Positions 13,077 to 24,480 of a DNA stretch of 64,000 nucleotides are shown in pieces. The notes under the pieces are model-generated. The model searched no databases. It was not told where the DNA came from and worked only from the letters and a program-made list of their open reading frames with translations. The position numbers and the translations under genes are program-made. The stretch covers positions 1,054,001-1,118,000 of the forward strand of contig CANTUQ010000003.1 in the NCBI GenBank assembly GCA_947683425.1, read 5' to 3'. Source of the DNA: Excoecaria cochinchinensis (lineage: Eukaryota; Streptophyta; Magnoliopsida; Malpighiales; Euphorbiaceae). Positions within the stretch are counted from its first letter, which is position 1. Each line of letters opens with the position of its first letter.

Positions 13077-13554
13077 GTTCAGATGGAGATTTAATTCAGG
13101 CGGGTCTTTGGTTGCCTAATTGAGTGTGAAGCCGACCTTGAGATAGTTGATTGTGGATGCTCAGAAGGATGATTTGAGATTGCAGCGGGATTTGCAAGAG
13201 GCCCGATCGGGTAAGCAGTCCAAGTTTTCTATTTTGGATGGGGTGCTTATGTATAGAAACCATTTGTGTGTGCTCAAAAGTGATGAGTTAAGGAAAAAGC
13301 TTTTGAATGAGGCACATACTATGGTCTTCACTATGCATCTCGGTAGTGAGAAGATGTATCGGGTCATGATCTTCTTGTGGTCTGGAATAAAGAGAGACAT
13401 TGTAGAATTCGTGGCAAGGTTCTTGACTTGTCAGCAGGTAAAGGCTGACCATCAAGTCCCTTCGGGATTGCTCACTCCTTTATCTGTTCCCCAGTGGAAG
13501 TGTGATGACATTGCCATGGATTTTGTATCAGGTTTGTTATTATCTCAGTGGAAG
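13077..13554 (+). pseudogene. Chromovirus C pol, upstream piece: integrase zinc-binding region and start of catalytic core
   Basis: Plus-strand integrase fragment. Visible segments are DAQKDDLRLQRDLQEARSGK (linker after RNase H), DGVLMYRNHLCV, NEAHTMVFTMHLGSEKMYR (histidines of the HHCC zinc finger) and FLTCQQVKADHQ. The first zinc cysteine appears replaced by Phe. WKCDDIAMDFVSGL carries the first catalytic Asp of the DDE core. Several stops lie upstream, including a TAG just before the linker. The frame stops at 13554 because element B is inserted there; it resumes at 35248. To the left it is cut by element A at 13076. Confidence 0.9.
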
Positions 13555-13616
13555 TGTAAACACCGGGTCCGAAGTCACCCTAGGTCAGAGTTACCCAATG
13601 ATAATTAGATGCCTGT

Positions 13617-14416
13617 TGTAAACACCGGGTCCCAAGTCAAGGGTAATATCTGTCCAAAAAATGGCAATTTTGGCTCTCCAGGCAAACTTTATAACTTCTC
13701 TAAAAAAATATATATATATAAAAGCTTGAAAAAAATATATATATTAATATATATATGTAAAAAAAATAAAAATTAAGATTAGGTCAAATTAATTAGTTGA
13801 TATTGTAGGATAATTAAAATTGGAAAAAATAAATATAGAGTGTTTAATTAAGTAAAATAGGTGATAAATTAAGAAAATTAAAATAAAATTCAAAAATTCA
13901 AAAATTATAGAAAAAATTTTGGGAGAAATTAAGGGGTTAGACTTACCCTAATTTGGGGTATAAAAAGAGAAAGATGGAGCAAGAGAGAGGAAGGGATAGA
14001 GAGTCAGAGACTAAAGAAAGAAAGAATAAGGAAATAGAGGGAAAAAAGAAAAGAAGGAAACGGGGACCAAAAGGCAGGAAACCGAAGGGAAAAAGGGAAG
14101 AAGGAAAAGGGGTGGCGCCGGCCACCTCCGGTGGTGGACGATGCCACGTGTGGCGGCGGGGTGATCTAAAAGGCGAGATGCAGCTCCCGCCACCGTCTGA
14201 TCACCCCCGATGAGCAGATCGGCATTATCGGCGAGATAGCGCCTCCTTCTGGCACGTGACCGACGGCGGAGGATTCCAGGCATTCCGATCTACCTTCCGG
14301 TGGCAGCGGTGTCATCAACGGCAACTCCGGAGAGGCTCTAGTGAGAAAATCCGGTGAGTCCCTTTTATATTATTATTTTATATTATTATTAATATTTATT
14401 ATTAAGTATTATTGTG

Positions 14417-14447
<31 letters not shown>

Positions 14448-15894
14448 TTATTTATCTAGTATTAGTATTATTATTTTATATTTATATTATTGTTATTATT
14501 ATTATTATTGTTGTTGTTGTTGTTGTTGTTGTTGTTTGTGTTATTGTTATTATTAATATTATTATTAATATTATTATTATTATTTATTATTAAGTATTAT
14601 TGTGATTATTATTATTATTATTGTGATTGTGTAATTATTATCATTATGACTATTGTTGTTGTTGTTGTTGTTGTTCTTATTATTATTATTATTATTAATT
14701 TTATTTGTTAATTATTGTTATTGATATTACTATTTGTTTATTATTATTATTACTACTATTATTGTCGTTTGTTAATATTATATTTTCACTGTTATTATTT
14801 GTTATCATGATTACTGCTATAATTATTATTTTTATTGTCAATGATCATTATAATTATGTCATTTGTGTTTTATATTCATTAATTCTATCAGTGTTTTTTA
14901 CTGCTTTAGATTAATTATTTTTTCTCAATATATTCCATCCGATTATTTATTTATCATTTAGTTTAATTTAATCCGTTATTGATCAATATCATTTTCTGTC
15001 ATAACCACAACCGCGAGGGCCATGTGGCTTGTTCATGAAGCTAGGCGAAGCACGGTCAGGGCGAATAGTTTAGGATTTATTTATTATTTTGAGATATGTA
15101 ATAATTATTATTTTATTTTCTTTGATTTGCTTGAGGACTGTAATAATAAAGGGTTTTCGACCACGCTTAAAAAGAACCACCACACAAAATGTTATTTACT
15201 AAATTGAAAGTTTGTTAATAAAGCTGGACCAATGTCCTCGTTTTCATCCCAAAAATGAAAGGTTCACGTTTTCACTAAAACAAGATTGCTTTGTCCTTTT
15301 CATAAAGTCTGTTTGAGAATTTTTACTTTTTTTGTAAAATAAGTAGTTGGAAACTAATGTTCTCGTCTCAATAAATGATCCGATTTATGTATGGCATATT
15401 TTACTCTTTTTTTTGAAGTATTTATTTACTTATTGACTTTGGGCCCTTGTAATTAATTTTTGTGGCAAATTTTATTCTTGTAACTTATTTATTTCTTTAT
15501 CGCTTTATTTAATACTTTCCAATGTGATTGAAATACACTTTAAATTTAATGCATAATCGTGTGAGATAAGAGATGAAATTTTAATTTCTTAAAAGCTCAA
15601 TTATAAACTTGACTTAAGTCATCAATAAGAGTGAAATTCCGAACACCATCTCTAGATTAGACCAATAGAGGTTAGAGACCTTTCCCAATTTCTCGTAAAT
15701 TGGGTGGCGACTCCAAAATACCTCAAAGGTGCCCAAAGGCGTCGTGAGGCTAGATGATCCTTGCCAATGTTCAATTAGGAAGGAGGCGTCCAAAATGACT
15801 CATAATGCCCAAGATAAAAAAAGACACGAACCAATCCCTCGAGCCCTAAAAGCGGGTTCAATTAGGGCCTTTGCTAGGTTCGGCACGCGTCACA
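13617..15894 (+). repeat. 5' LTR of element N
   Basis: Starts TGTAAACACCGGGTCCC and ends CGGCACGCGTCACA. TATA-like TATAAAAAG is at 13959-13967, followed by an AG-rich stretch (13970-14090), a GC-rich island (14105-14340), donor-like CCG/GTGAGT at 14354, then mixed TTA and TTG microsatellites (14365-14760) and the conserved U5 with hairpins near 15685-15780. Compared with the 3' LTR it lacks roughly 200 bp of the GC island and much of the TTA expansion. Confidence 0.92.
13959..13967 (+). promoter_or_regulatory. TATA-like box of N's 5' LTR
   Basis: TATAAAAAG follows ATTTGGGG and precedes the purine-rich leader. The 3' LTR copy at about 21472 reads CATAAAAAG, so only the 5' copy keeps the consensus. 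Comparable boxes occur in LTR-10040 (10785) and D's LTR (43707). Confidence 0.55.
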
Positions 15895-15895
15895 G

Positions 15896-15913
15896 TGGCG
15901 ACTCCGCTGGGGA
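15896..15913 (+). other. Primer binding site of element N
   Basis: TGGCGACTCCGCTGGGGA begins 1 nt after the LTR's terminal CACA. The same site with one change is in H (63255-63272). Ogre/Tat elements are known for a non-Met primer, reported as tRNA-Arg. That tRNA identity is from memory and not checked here. Confidence 0.8.
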
Positions 15914-16640
15914 TAATTGAAACTTTGCTTCGAAAGTGAATTAAGTTAAAATTATAATTGAGTTGTTATGAATCAAAAATTCTATTTCTAGTAAAAAATG
16001 CATTGCATCCATTATAGCCGTATAATTATGTTAGTTGGTCTCCTATCTACCTTGGTGCATTCCTAAAACACGACTCTACATTCACTCAATGTAGGGAAGT
16101 GTTAAGGATAATTACTAGTCCAAGTTTCATACCATTACAGTATATTAAATGATGACCCGACCGGTTGCTATACTCATGACGAGCTAGACCCGTTGTTAGG
16201 AATCATGCTTGGGTAACCCTAAAATATCATCACCTTTGACCAAAACTCATGTAATGGAAATATATACTTCCCCTAGGAGGCATGCGCCATAATACATTGC
16301 TTGTGAAGTGGGTTTTCGTGTATTGAATAAATCCAAATAAATCTAAATATTCGCTCATTAAAGGTTTTCATGCCCCAAGGGGCGCGTTTCGGTTTATTTG
16401 GATTATTTTAAAAATTTCATTTGCATGCACTTTTTAGTAATGAGAGTTTGTGCTGTTGGTTTTCCGCAGCACACTGTACGCACCCATTGGGTTCCTTGTT
16501 AACCCATTGATCAAGCCTGCATAGGAAAGAGACGTACGACCTCTTGTGTGGGAGAAATACGGTTGGGAGGAGTTTTTTTTCTTGTATGTGTATTCGTGCT
16601 CGCGCATTTTTCATGAACAACAATAGTAAATAAAGCATAT
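15914..16640 (+). other. Conserved non-coding leader of element N
   Basis: No reading frame of note, yet the sequence closely matches H's leader (63273-64000), and its end matches E's leader (45648-45830). Shared blocks include a run after CATTGCATC, TCATGACGAGCTAGACCCG, and a stem TGGGTT/AACCCA near 16488-16506. An acceptor-like GGTTTTCCGCAG ends at 16469. Conservation without coding capacity suggests packaging or translation signals kept by the passenger; this is inference. Confidence 0.6.
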
Positions 16641-18400
16641 GTATTTTGTCTCATGTATAAATATAGAACATGTGCACTTTGTATGTAAAATTGCTTGTAT
16701 CATAATTTGTGAGTATAAATATAACATGTATTTGTCATACATGTACATAGCGATGCTTGTCACAACACATACGTATTAACATTCATCATGACATCCATAA
16801 TATTTGTCATGCACCATAATCATTACATCAAGCATGTAGCATGGAAAGTACACATGGACATACAAAAAAAAATCAAACCAATTAATTATGTACACATGTC
16901 TTAGTGTGATCATATTGTATATATACATAAGCATTATGTGCTAGAGCATGTACATACCATTGCGTGTCATAACATACACATATTAGCATACATCATTAGG
17001 CCTGGAATTATACACATCATACACGGCAGATACCTTGCATCTTTCACATTGTATGCCATATCATGAACATGCATTGTCCTGCATGAGTTATGCCATGCAC
17101 ATATGAATCCTGCATCATGTATGTTAGTCATTGTATATACCAGTGCATGTCTTGTATATGCATGCCATGTAAATACACATACTTTGTAGATGTCATTCGT
17201 TTCTTGCAACCACTTCCATCCCATGTCTTGTATCGCACACATATGCCGCTCACTATACACAATCATTCTTATATTGTGTCCCATGTCATGTGCGTTATTT
17301 GTATATATTTTGTACTTTTATCTATACGTGTTTTGCCATTCCTCACGACTCATTAGTACATATTATCATGCCAGATCATCTTCATCTTATATCACACGTA
17401 TCCCAATCATGTCTAAATCATGCCATGTGCACATACACCATGTATCATGAACACTCATTCTCATGTTGTGCCATATTTTGCACTTATACCTTTATTATAT
17501 GCTGCTTGCATGAACACTACAAATCTATGCATGCACATCATTTGTCATGCAGTGTTTACACACTCACTTATAATTTTTTGTAGGTGTTTTGCGCAGACAC
17601 GTCCTTGCATATATTTCATGTACGCATTCCTACACAATATGTTTTTACACATGTTTCGCACATATATTTCCTTACTCACATTACTAATATGCACGACACT
17701 ATTTCATGCATATTTTCCTATATATGATTCTTAGCACATAGTTTGCACATATTTTACAAGCAATTCTTTGTATGCCTATATGATTCTTGTGTATATAAAT
17801 TTTGATAGAATAATTTTTTTTTTGTGTTAAGTTGTTCCCTAAAATGTTGATATGTTTGCACCTTATTAAGGTACCTTTGATTTAAAGTCTGACTCTACCT
17901 AAGTAGTTCTCAACTATGAATGGCTTTGATCTCAGTTCTAGAAATCTTCATTTCATTGCAATTCGAATTAAGTAAAGGCTAAATATGTTTGGTCTTTGAT
18001 TGCTGGATCACATGGAAACATCTGACTATACCATGTAATTTCTAAGTTCAGAGCACTTTTGGCCCATTTTGGAAATAAATTGGAAAAAAAAACTAGTTGC
18101 AATTAGGGGATTGGATGAAAACTCACTAAGAGCACTAGAACCTTTCTGATTACCAGTCAAAGCGATCCTTGGATAAGGTTGAATCTAGAAAAAGATTTAG
18201 GCAACCATTCTTTGTATAGCTCTCTAAATGACCATTTCCTACCCTTATTTTATAATCACTTGCTAGCTCGTTGAGCCTTTATTTTGGTATGCTAAATGCG
18301 TACCAATTTTATTATTACACATGTTAAAAATACCCTTCGCCAAAAATGATTTTGGCTTCCCCTTAGAAGAATGGCCGCTCTAATAGGGATGGATGTACAT
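16641..18400 (+). other. AT-rich, CAT/CAC-rich internal filler of N
   Basis: Degenerate repeats built from words such as CATGCAC, TTGCACATAT and CATGTCATG. Short frames here are His/Cys/Met-rich artefacts of those words. No protein domain was recognised on either strand. A similar tract follows at 19180-19970. Confidence 0.6.
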
Positions 18401-18630
18401 TACGACATTCCTTCGGGCTATCAAAAATTGCCCTTATAAGGATGGTTTTACACTTTGGAGAAAAGAGTTTCAATCATTAATAATTCCCTCGGGATATCAA
18501 AAATTGCCCTAATAAGGATGGGTTCACACTTCGGGGAAAAGAGTTTCAATCATTGATAATTCTTTGGGCTATCAAAAAATTGTCCTGGTAAGGATGGGTT
18601 TACACTTCAGGAAGGGGGTTTAATCATTGT
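18400..18630 (+). repeat. Tandem repeat, about 115-bp period, 2-3 copies
   Basis: Repeated blocks share GGGCTATCAAAAATTGCCC, AAGGATGG.TT.ACACTT and AAAAGAGTTTCAATCATT. Copies begin near 18413, 18489 and 18568 and diverge by about 10-15% by eye. They lie inside N's non-coding interior. Confidence 0.7.
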
Positions 18631-20007
18631 CCTTGTGTAATTAAAGACATAAGCTTGCGAAAAAAAGAGAAACGAAAAAAATAAAAGAAAAAGAAAAAAA
18701 GTAGAGCTCAGGATAATACCCCTTGATGAGTTTCAGTAGTCATCTTTTTTGAGTTTGATGAGCAAAAGTACTACCAAGTCCAAATTCAAGAATTCTTGAA
18801 CAGTATGCAATTGGGCTGAGAATGGTCCTTTCATCCATCGAGTGAACGTTGCGGCCGTTTTTCTCTAGAAACTTGATCCTTTCTTGGTAACCAACTGCCT
18901 AAGCCTAACTTTACAACCGAAGTAAAACCTCTTGATTCTTAGTTCAGTCTTATCTAATTAGTAGAGACGACCTTCTAATAAGGTTTGGTATGTAGAAAGA
19001 GGCATATGGTGTTTCTTGACCTTCAAGCAGGAAGCCACGAGTGCATTTATGCATTCGAGTTGAGTATCGTCCCCAACGTTGCATCTAGAATTTGCTTTCA
19101 AATGGTGAAAAATTATATTTTGGCACATATGCTTCCTATAAATGTTTTTACATATAACTGTATCAAACATTCTTATAAATAGTTTTACATGTATAATTCT
19201 TGGTGCATGTCTTTTGGCATAAGATCTTTAGCGAGCATATTTCATAGATACTTTTGCATATATAGCTCTCTAAACTTCATTTTTATAATCATTTATTTTA
19301 ACGCATTTTGTGGGCATATCCTTTGCAGGTATCTCACATACACATTTTTCGTATGCATTCTGTACATACACATATATGATTTTTTTTGCATGTGTTTCAT
19401 ATGCATAGTTATCCATGCACACATCACACACACTTAATTCTTTACATAGCCTTCATGTACATAATGACTTTTTGCCTATCTTTGCATATGAGTTTTCACA
19501 TCTATGCCGGTCAATGACTCATATGCATGATCATTTGTATATATTTTGCATTCATAATCCCTTTGCATATATTTCTCATGCTTGACCCTTTGCATATATT
19601 TCTCATTCATGATCATTTGCAAACATTTTACAAAATACGATGCTTTGCACACATTGCATAATCCTTTACATGTATACAAGTCGTCCCATGCACATGACTG
19701 TGGCATATATGTCATACATAATTCTCTGCATGCATTTCATGTTCATAGTTAATGCATAGTGCGCACTTCACATACAAAACTCCTTACAGTTGTCTCATGT
19801 TGCATTCTAAGCATCCCACAGGTATAATATTTTGCATATGTTTAATATTTCATATGAATAATCATGTGCTTCAATTTCACATATGCATAACTATGCATGT
19901 CATTTCATACATGCATAGCTTTTCACATGCATTCCATGCATACATGGTGCCTTGCACCTACTAAATGGTGTACATCAGTCTTAACCATAACTTCACACAT
20001 CGACATT
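18631..20007 (+). other. Non-coding internal region of N between tandem arrays
   Basis: Up to about 18960 the sequence is unremarkable, with an A-rich run at 18660-18705. From 19180 it is a degenerate array of 30-40 bp CATATG/TTTGCATATATTTCTCATG words. No domain, RNA gene or element end was recognised. Confidence 0.5.
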
Positions 20008-20400
20008 TCTGAAGCCCTCTCAAGAGGTAAAGTTTTAAGCCCTATCAAGAGGCAAATCAGCCAATCTCAGGGGGCAAGTCAACCAAAGTCCTCTGAGGAG
20101 GCAAACCTTCAAAGTTGGAGGCAAACTCTTGAAGTCCTTTGAGGAGGCAAACTCTCAAAGTCTTCTGAAGAGGCAAAACCACTAAGTCCTCTGAGGAGGC
20201 AAAACCTTCAAAGTCCTCTGAGGAGATAAACTTCCAAGTCCTCTGAGGAGGCAAAATAAAGTCCTCTGAGGAGGCAAAACCTCTAAGTCCTCTTAGGAGG
20301 CAAGACCTCTAAGTCCTCTGAGGAGGCAAGATTCTCAAGTGCTCTGAGGAGGCAAACTCCAAAGCCCTCTTAAGAGGCATCTCTTCATCAATTTAGTTCA
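20008..20400 (+). repeat. 20-bp tandem array AAGTCCTCTGAGGAGGCAAA in N's tail
   Basis: About 16 imperfect copies, each containing the small hairpin CCTCTGAGGAGG. The array lies upstream of the 3' LTR, where Tat/Ogre elements are known to carry hypervariable tandem repeats that can seed satellites. Confidence 0.9.
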
Positions 20401-20990
20401 AAAGAACAACTCTTGCGTTTTGTAAGTCTTGAGCAGACTCGGCGCATCACCATCTGAGGATGGATCACCCACACTATGTAAGTCTAGAGCAGACTCGGTC
20501 CAGTTCAGAAGAACAACTCTTGCATTTTGTAAGTCTGGAGCAGACTCGGCGCATTAAAATTTGAGGATGGACCCCTCGCACTTTGTAAGTCTGGAGCAGA
20601 CTCGGTGCAGCTCAGAAGAGCAATTCTCGCGCTTCGTAAGTCTGGAGCAGACTCGGTGCATCGCCATCTGAAGATGGAACCCTCGCACTTTGTAAGTCTT
20701 GAGCAGACTCGGTGAGCTCAGAAGAGCAATTCTCGCATTTTGTAAGTCTGGAGTAGACTCGGCGCATCACCATCAGAGGATGGACCCGCACTTTATAAGT
20801 CTGGAGCATACTTGGTGCAGCTCAAAAGAGCACTTCTCGCATTTTGTAAGTCTGGAGTAAACTCGGTGCATCACAATCTGAGGATGGACCCACACTTTAT
20901 AAGTCTGGAGCAGACTCGGTGTAGTTCAAGAGAGCACTTCTCGCGTTTTGTAAGTCTGGAGCAGACTCAATGCATCGCCATTCGAGGCAG
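20401..20990 (+). repeat. Second tandem array in N's tail (about 100-bp double unit)
   Basis: Alternating half-units share ACTTTGTAAGTCTGGAGCAG and ACTCGGTGCA, joined alternately to CATCACCATCTGAGGATGGA and AGCTCAGAAGAGCAATTCTC. AGTCT and AGACT can pair across GGAGC in each unit. The core resembles D's tail array at 42647-43015. Confidence 0.9.
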
Positions 20991-21112
20991 TGAGAGACAA
21001 TTTCCTTGGTAAAAAGGTAAGGTCTGTCTCAAGTATGTAATTCTTTCCTCCTTCCCTGAATTTTGTCTCACCTAAGCATTTAGGCACTAGTTTCCCCAAA
21101 ATTGGGTGCAAC

Positions 21113-21216
21113 TGTAGATACCTGATCCCGAGTCAAGGGTAATATTTGTCAAAAAAATGGCAATTTTGGCTCTCCAGGCAAACTTGACAACTTCTCCAAA
21201 AAAAAAATATATAAAA

Positions 21217-21273
<57 letters not shown>

Positions 21274-22111
21274 GTAAAAGAAAATTAAGGTTAGGTCAAA
21301 TTAATTAGTTGATATTGTAGGATAATTAAAATTGGAAAAAATAAATATAGAGTGTTTAATTAAGTAAAATAGGTGATAAATTAAGCAAATTAAAATAAAA
21401 TTCAAAAATTCAAAAATTATGGAGAAAAATTTTGGGAGAAATTAAGGGGTTAGCCTTACCCTAATTTGGGGCATAAAAAGAAAAAGATGGAGCAAGAGAG
21501 AGGAAGGGATAGAGAGTAAGAGACCAAGGAAAGAAAGAATAAGGAAATAGAGGGAAAGAGAAAAGAAGGAAACGGAGACCAAAAGGCAGGAAATCGAAGG
21601 GAGAAAAGGAATAAGGAAAAGGGGTGGCGCTGGCCACCTCCTGTGGCGGATGATGCCACACATGGCGGCGGGGTGACCCAGAAGGCGAGAGGCAGCTCCC
21701 TTCACCGTCCGATCACCCCCGATGGCCACCTAATGAGCAGATCGGCCATGAGGGTGGTGTCACTGTCCGGACCCTTTTTTGGCCTTCTCCAACCAGCCAC
21801 GGTGACATGCGAGGTGGCGATGAACTCCTAGCGGTGAGGCGAACCTCCCAGTGGCAACCGATCTCCCCCACTCGCCGGTAGCAAGGAAATCGGAGGGGAT
21901 AAAGGCGAGACTGCCAACAGCATTTTTGATGAGATGGCACCTCCTTCTAGCGTGTGACTGGCAGCGGAGGATTCCAGGCATCCCGATCTACCTTTCAGTG
22001 GCGGCGGTGTCATCAACGGCAACTCCGGCGAGGCTCCGGTGAGAAAATCCAGTGAGTCCCTTTTTATTTATTTTATATTATTATTAATATTTGTTATTAA
22101 GTATTATTGTG

Positions 22112-22175
<64 letters not shown>

Positions 22176-22226
22176 TTATTTATCTATTATTAGTATTATT
22201 ATTTTATGGTTATATTATTATTATTG

Positions 22227-22279
<53 letters not shown>

Positions 22280-22317
22280 GTTTGTGTTATTATTATTATT
22301 TTTATTATTATTGTTTA

Positions 22318-22360
<43 letters not shown>

Positions 22361-22380
22361 TACTATTAAGTATTATTGAG

Positions 22381-22446
<66 letters not shown>

Positions 22447-22483
22447 TTTATTTGTTAATTATTGTTATTGATATTACTATTTG

Positions 22484-22542
<59 letters not shown>

Positions 22543-23679
22543 TATTGTCGTGTGTTAATTTTATATTTTCACTGTTATTATTTGTTATCATTATTACTAC
22601 TATAATTATTATTTTAATTGTCAATGATCATTATAATTATGTCATTTGTGTTTTATATTCATTAATTCTATAAGTTTTTTTTACTGCTTTAGATTAATTA
22701 TTTTTTCTCAATATATTCCATTCGATTATTTATTTATTATTTAGTTTAATTTAATTCGTTACTAATCAATATCATTTTCTGTCATGACCACAACCACGAG
22801 GGGCATGTGGCTTTTCCATGAAGCTAGGCGAAGTACGGTCAGGGTGAATAGTTTAGGATTTATTTATTATTTTGAGATATGTATTAATTATTATTTTATT
22901 TTCTCTCATTTGCTTAAGGACTGTAATAATAAAGGGTTTTCGACCGCGCTTAAAAAGAATCACCACACAAAATGTTTTCTACTAAAATGAAAATTTGCTA
23001 ATAAAGCTGGACCAAGGTCCTCGTTTTCATCCAAAAAATGAAAGGTTCACGTTTTCACTAAAACAAGATAGCTTTGTCCTTTTTATAAAGTCGGTTTGAG
23101 AATTCTATACCTTTTTTTTCTAGAATAAGTAGTTGAGAACCAATGTTCTCATCTCAATAAATGACCCGATTTATGTATGGCATATTTTACTCTCTTTTTT
23201 GAAATATTTATTTACTTATTCACTTTGGGCCCTTGTAATTAATTTTTGGGGCAAATTTTATTCTTGTAACTTATTTATTTCTTTATCGCTTTATTTAATA
23301 CTTTTCAATGTGATTGAAATACGCTTTAAATTTAATGCATAATCGTGTGAGATGAGAGATGAAATTTTAATTTCTTAAAAGCTCAATTATAAACTTCACT
23401 TAAGTCATTAATAAGAGTGAAGTTCCGAACACCATCTCTGGTTTAGACCAATAGAGGTTAGAGACCTTTCCTAATTTCTCGTAAATTTGGTGGCGACTCC
23501 AAAATATCTCAAAAGTGCTTAAAGGCATCGTGAGGCTAGATGATCCTTTCCAATGTTCTATTGGGAAGGAGGCTTCCAAAATGACTCATGATGCCCAAGA
23601 TCAAAAAGACGCGAACCAATCCCTCGAGCCCTAAAAGCGGGTTCAATGAGGGCCTTTGCTAGGTTCGATGCACGCCACA
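21113..23679 (+). repeat. 3' LTR of element N
   Basis: Starts TGTAGATACCTGATCCCGAG after CCAAAATTGGGTGCAAC and ends GATGCACGCCACA. It has a long (TA)n run at 21219-21272, a GC-rich segment 21625-22040 longer than in the 5' LTR, donor-like GTGAGT at 22052, and five large (TTA)n blocks (22117-22539). Tyr/Ile/Leu-run frames at 22039-22673 are microsatellite artefacts. Confidence 0.92.
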
Positions 23680-23701
23680 CCTGTTCACAGGCAAAAAGGT
23701 T

Positions 23702-24480
23702 ACAGAAGGGTTTGCACGATCATGGCACTACCACTTCAAAACTCAGAAGGGTTTGCACGATGGCGGCACTACCACTCCACGAAGTGTTTGCATGATCACA
23801 ACACTACTGCTTCAAAACTCAGGGGGGTTTGCACAATGCCGGCACTACCATTCTACAGAAGGTCTGCACGATCGTGGTACTACCACTTCAGAAGGCTTAG
23901 CACGATGGCGGCACTACCACTCCATGGAGGGTTTGCACAATCACGGCACTACTGCTTCAAAACTTAGGGGGCTTTGCACAATGGCGGCACTATCATTCTA
24001 CAAAAGGTTTGCACGATCACGACACTACCACTTCATAAGGGTTTACACGATGGCGGCAATACCACTCTACGGAGAGTTTGCATGATCACGACACTACTAC
24101 TTCAAAACTCAGGGGGATTTGCACAATGGCGGCAATACCATTATAAGAAAGGTTTGCATGATGATGGCACTACCACTCCACTGAGGGTTTGGACAATCAT
24201 AGCACTACTGCTTCAAAACTCAGGGGGGTTTGTACGATGGCGGCACTACCATTCTATGAAAGTTTTGCACGTTCACGGCACTACCACTTCACAACTCAAA
24301 AGGGTTAGCACGATGGCGACACTATCATTCTATGGAAGGTTTGCACGACCACGACACTACCGCTTCAACAAAAGATAATACGCTGGCAACATGGCGACAA
24401 CCACCTTAACAACATTGGCCAATTTGGAAAAGATAGCTGCCTCAGGTACGTGTCTCTTTCCTTTTTTCACTGAGTTTTGG
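23702..24480 (+). repeat. Tandem array in B's tail (about 40-45-bp units)
   Basis: Units alternate GGTTTGCACGATGGCGGCAC with TACCACTTC- or CTACTGCTTCAAAACTCAG-type endings, roughly 17 copies. This is the counterpart of N's and D's tail arrays but of unrelated sequence. The open frames across it come from a period close to a multiple of three. Confidence 0.88.

Larger units (their letters stand above)
13617..23679 (+). mobile_element. Element N: complete non-autonomous Tat/Ogre-like LTR retrotransposon, TSD CCTGT
   Basis: Structurally complete: 5' LTR 13617-15894, PBS 15896-15913, about 5.2-kb internal region, PPT-like ATTGGGTGCAAC, 3' LTR 21113-23679. CCTGT duplications lie at 13612-13616 and 23680-23684. 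The LTRs are clearly paralogous but differ by indels and scattered substitutions, so the insertion is not very recent. I see no gag, protease, RT, RNase H or integrase motif in the interior, which makes it a LARD-like passenger presumably mobilised by relatives such as H. It is inserted about 60 bp into B's 5' LTR. Confidence 0.92.

Noticed and set aside
13953..14283. Lys/Glu-rich and Arg/Pro-rich frames around 14000-14280
   Set aside because: Purine-rich leader and GC island of N's LTR; the equivalent 3' LTR segment does not keep the frame.
20008..20990. CRISPR-like direct repeats
   Set aside because: Units are contiguous or nearly so with no unique spacers, lie in a plant retrotransposon tail, and no cas genes exist.
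22039..22673. Long open frames of Leu, Tyr and Ile runs
   Set aside because: Direct translation of (TTA)n microsatellites in N's 3' LTR; no other protein feature. The same applies at 14341-14914, 29807-30158, 44239-44575, 58291-58707 and 61474-62112.
23656..24378. 100-134 residue repetitive frames (units such as MHDGGTTT)
   Set aside because: Produced by B's tail tandem array with a period near a multiple of three, in a region known to be non-coding in this lineage.
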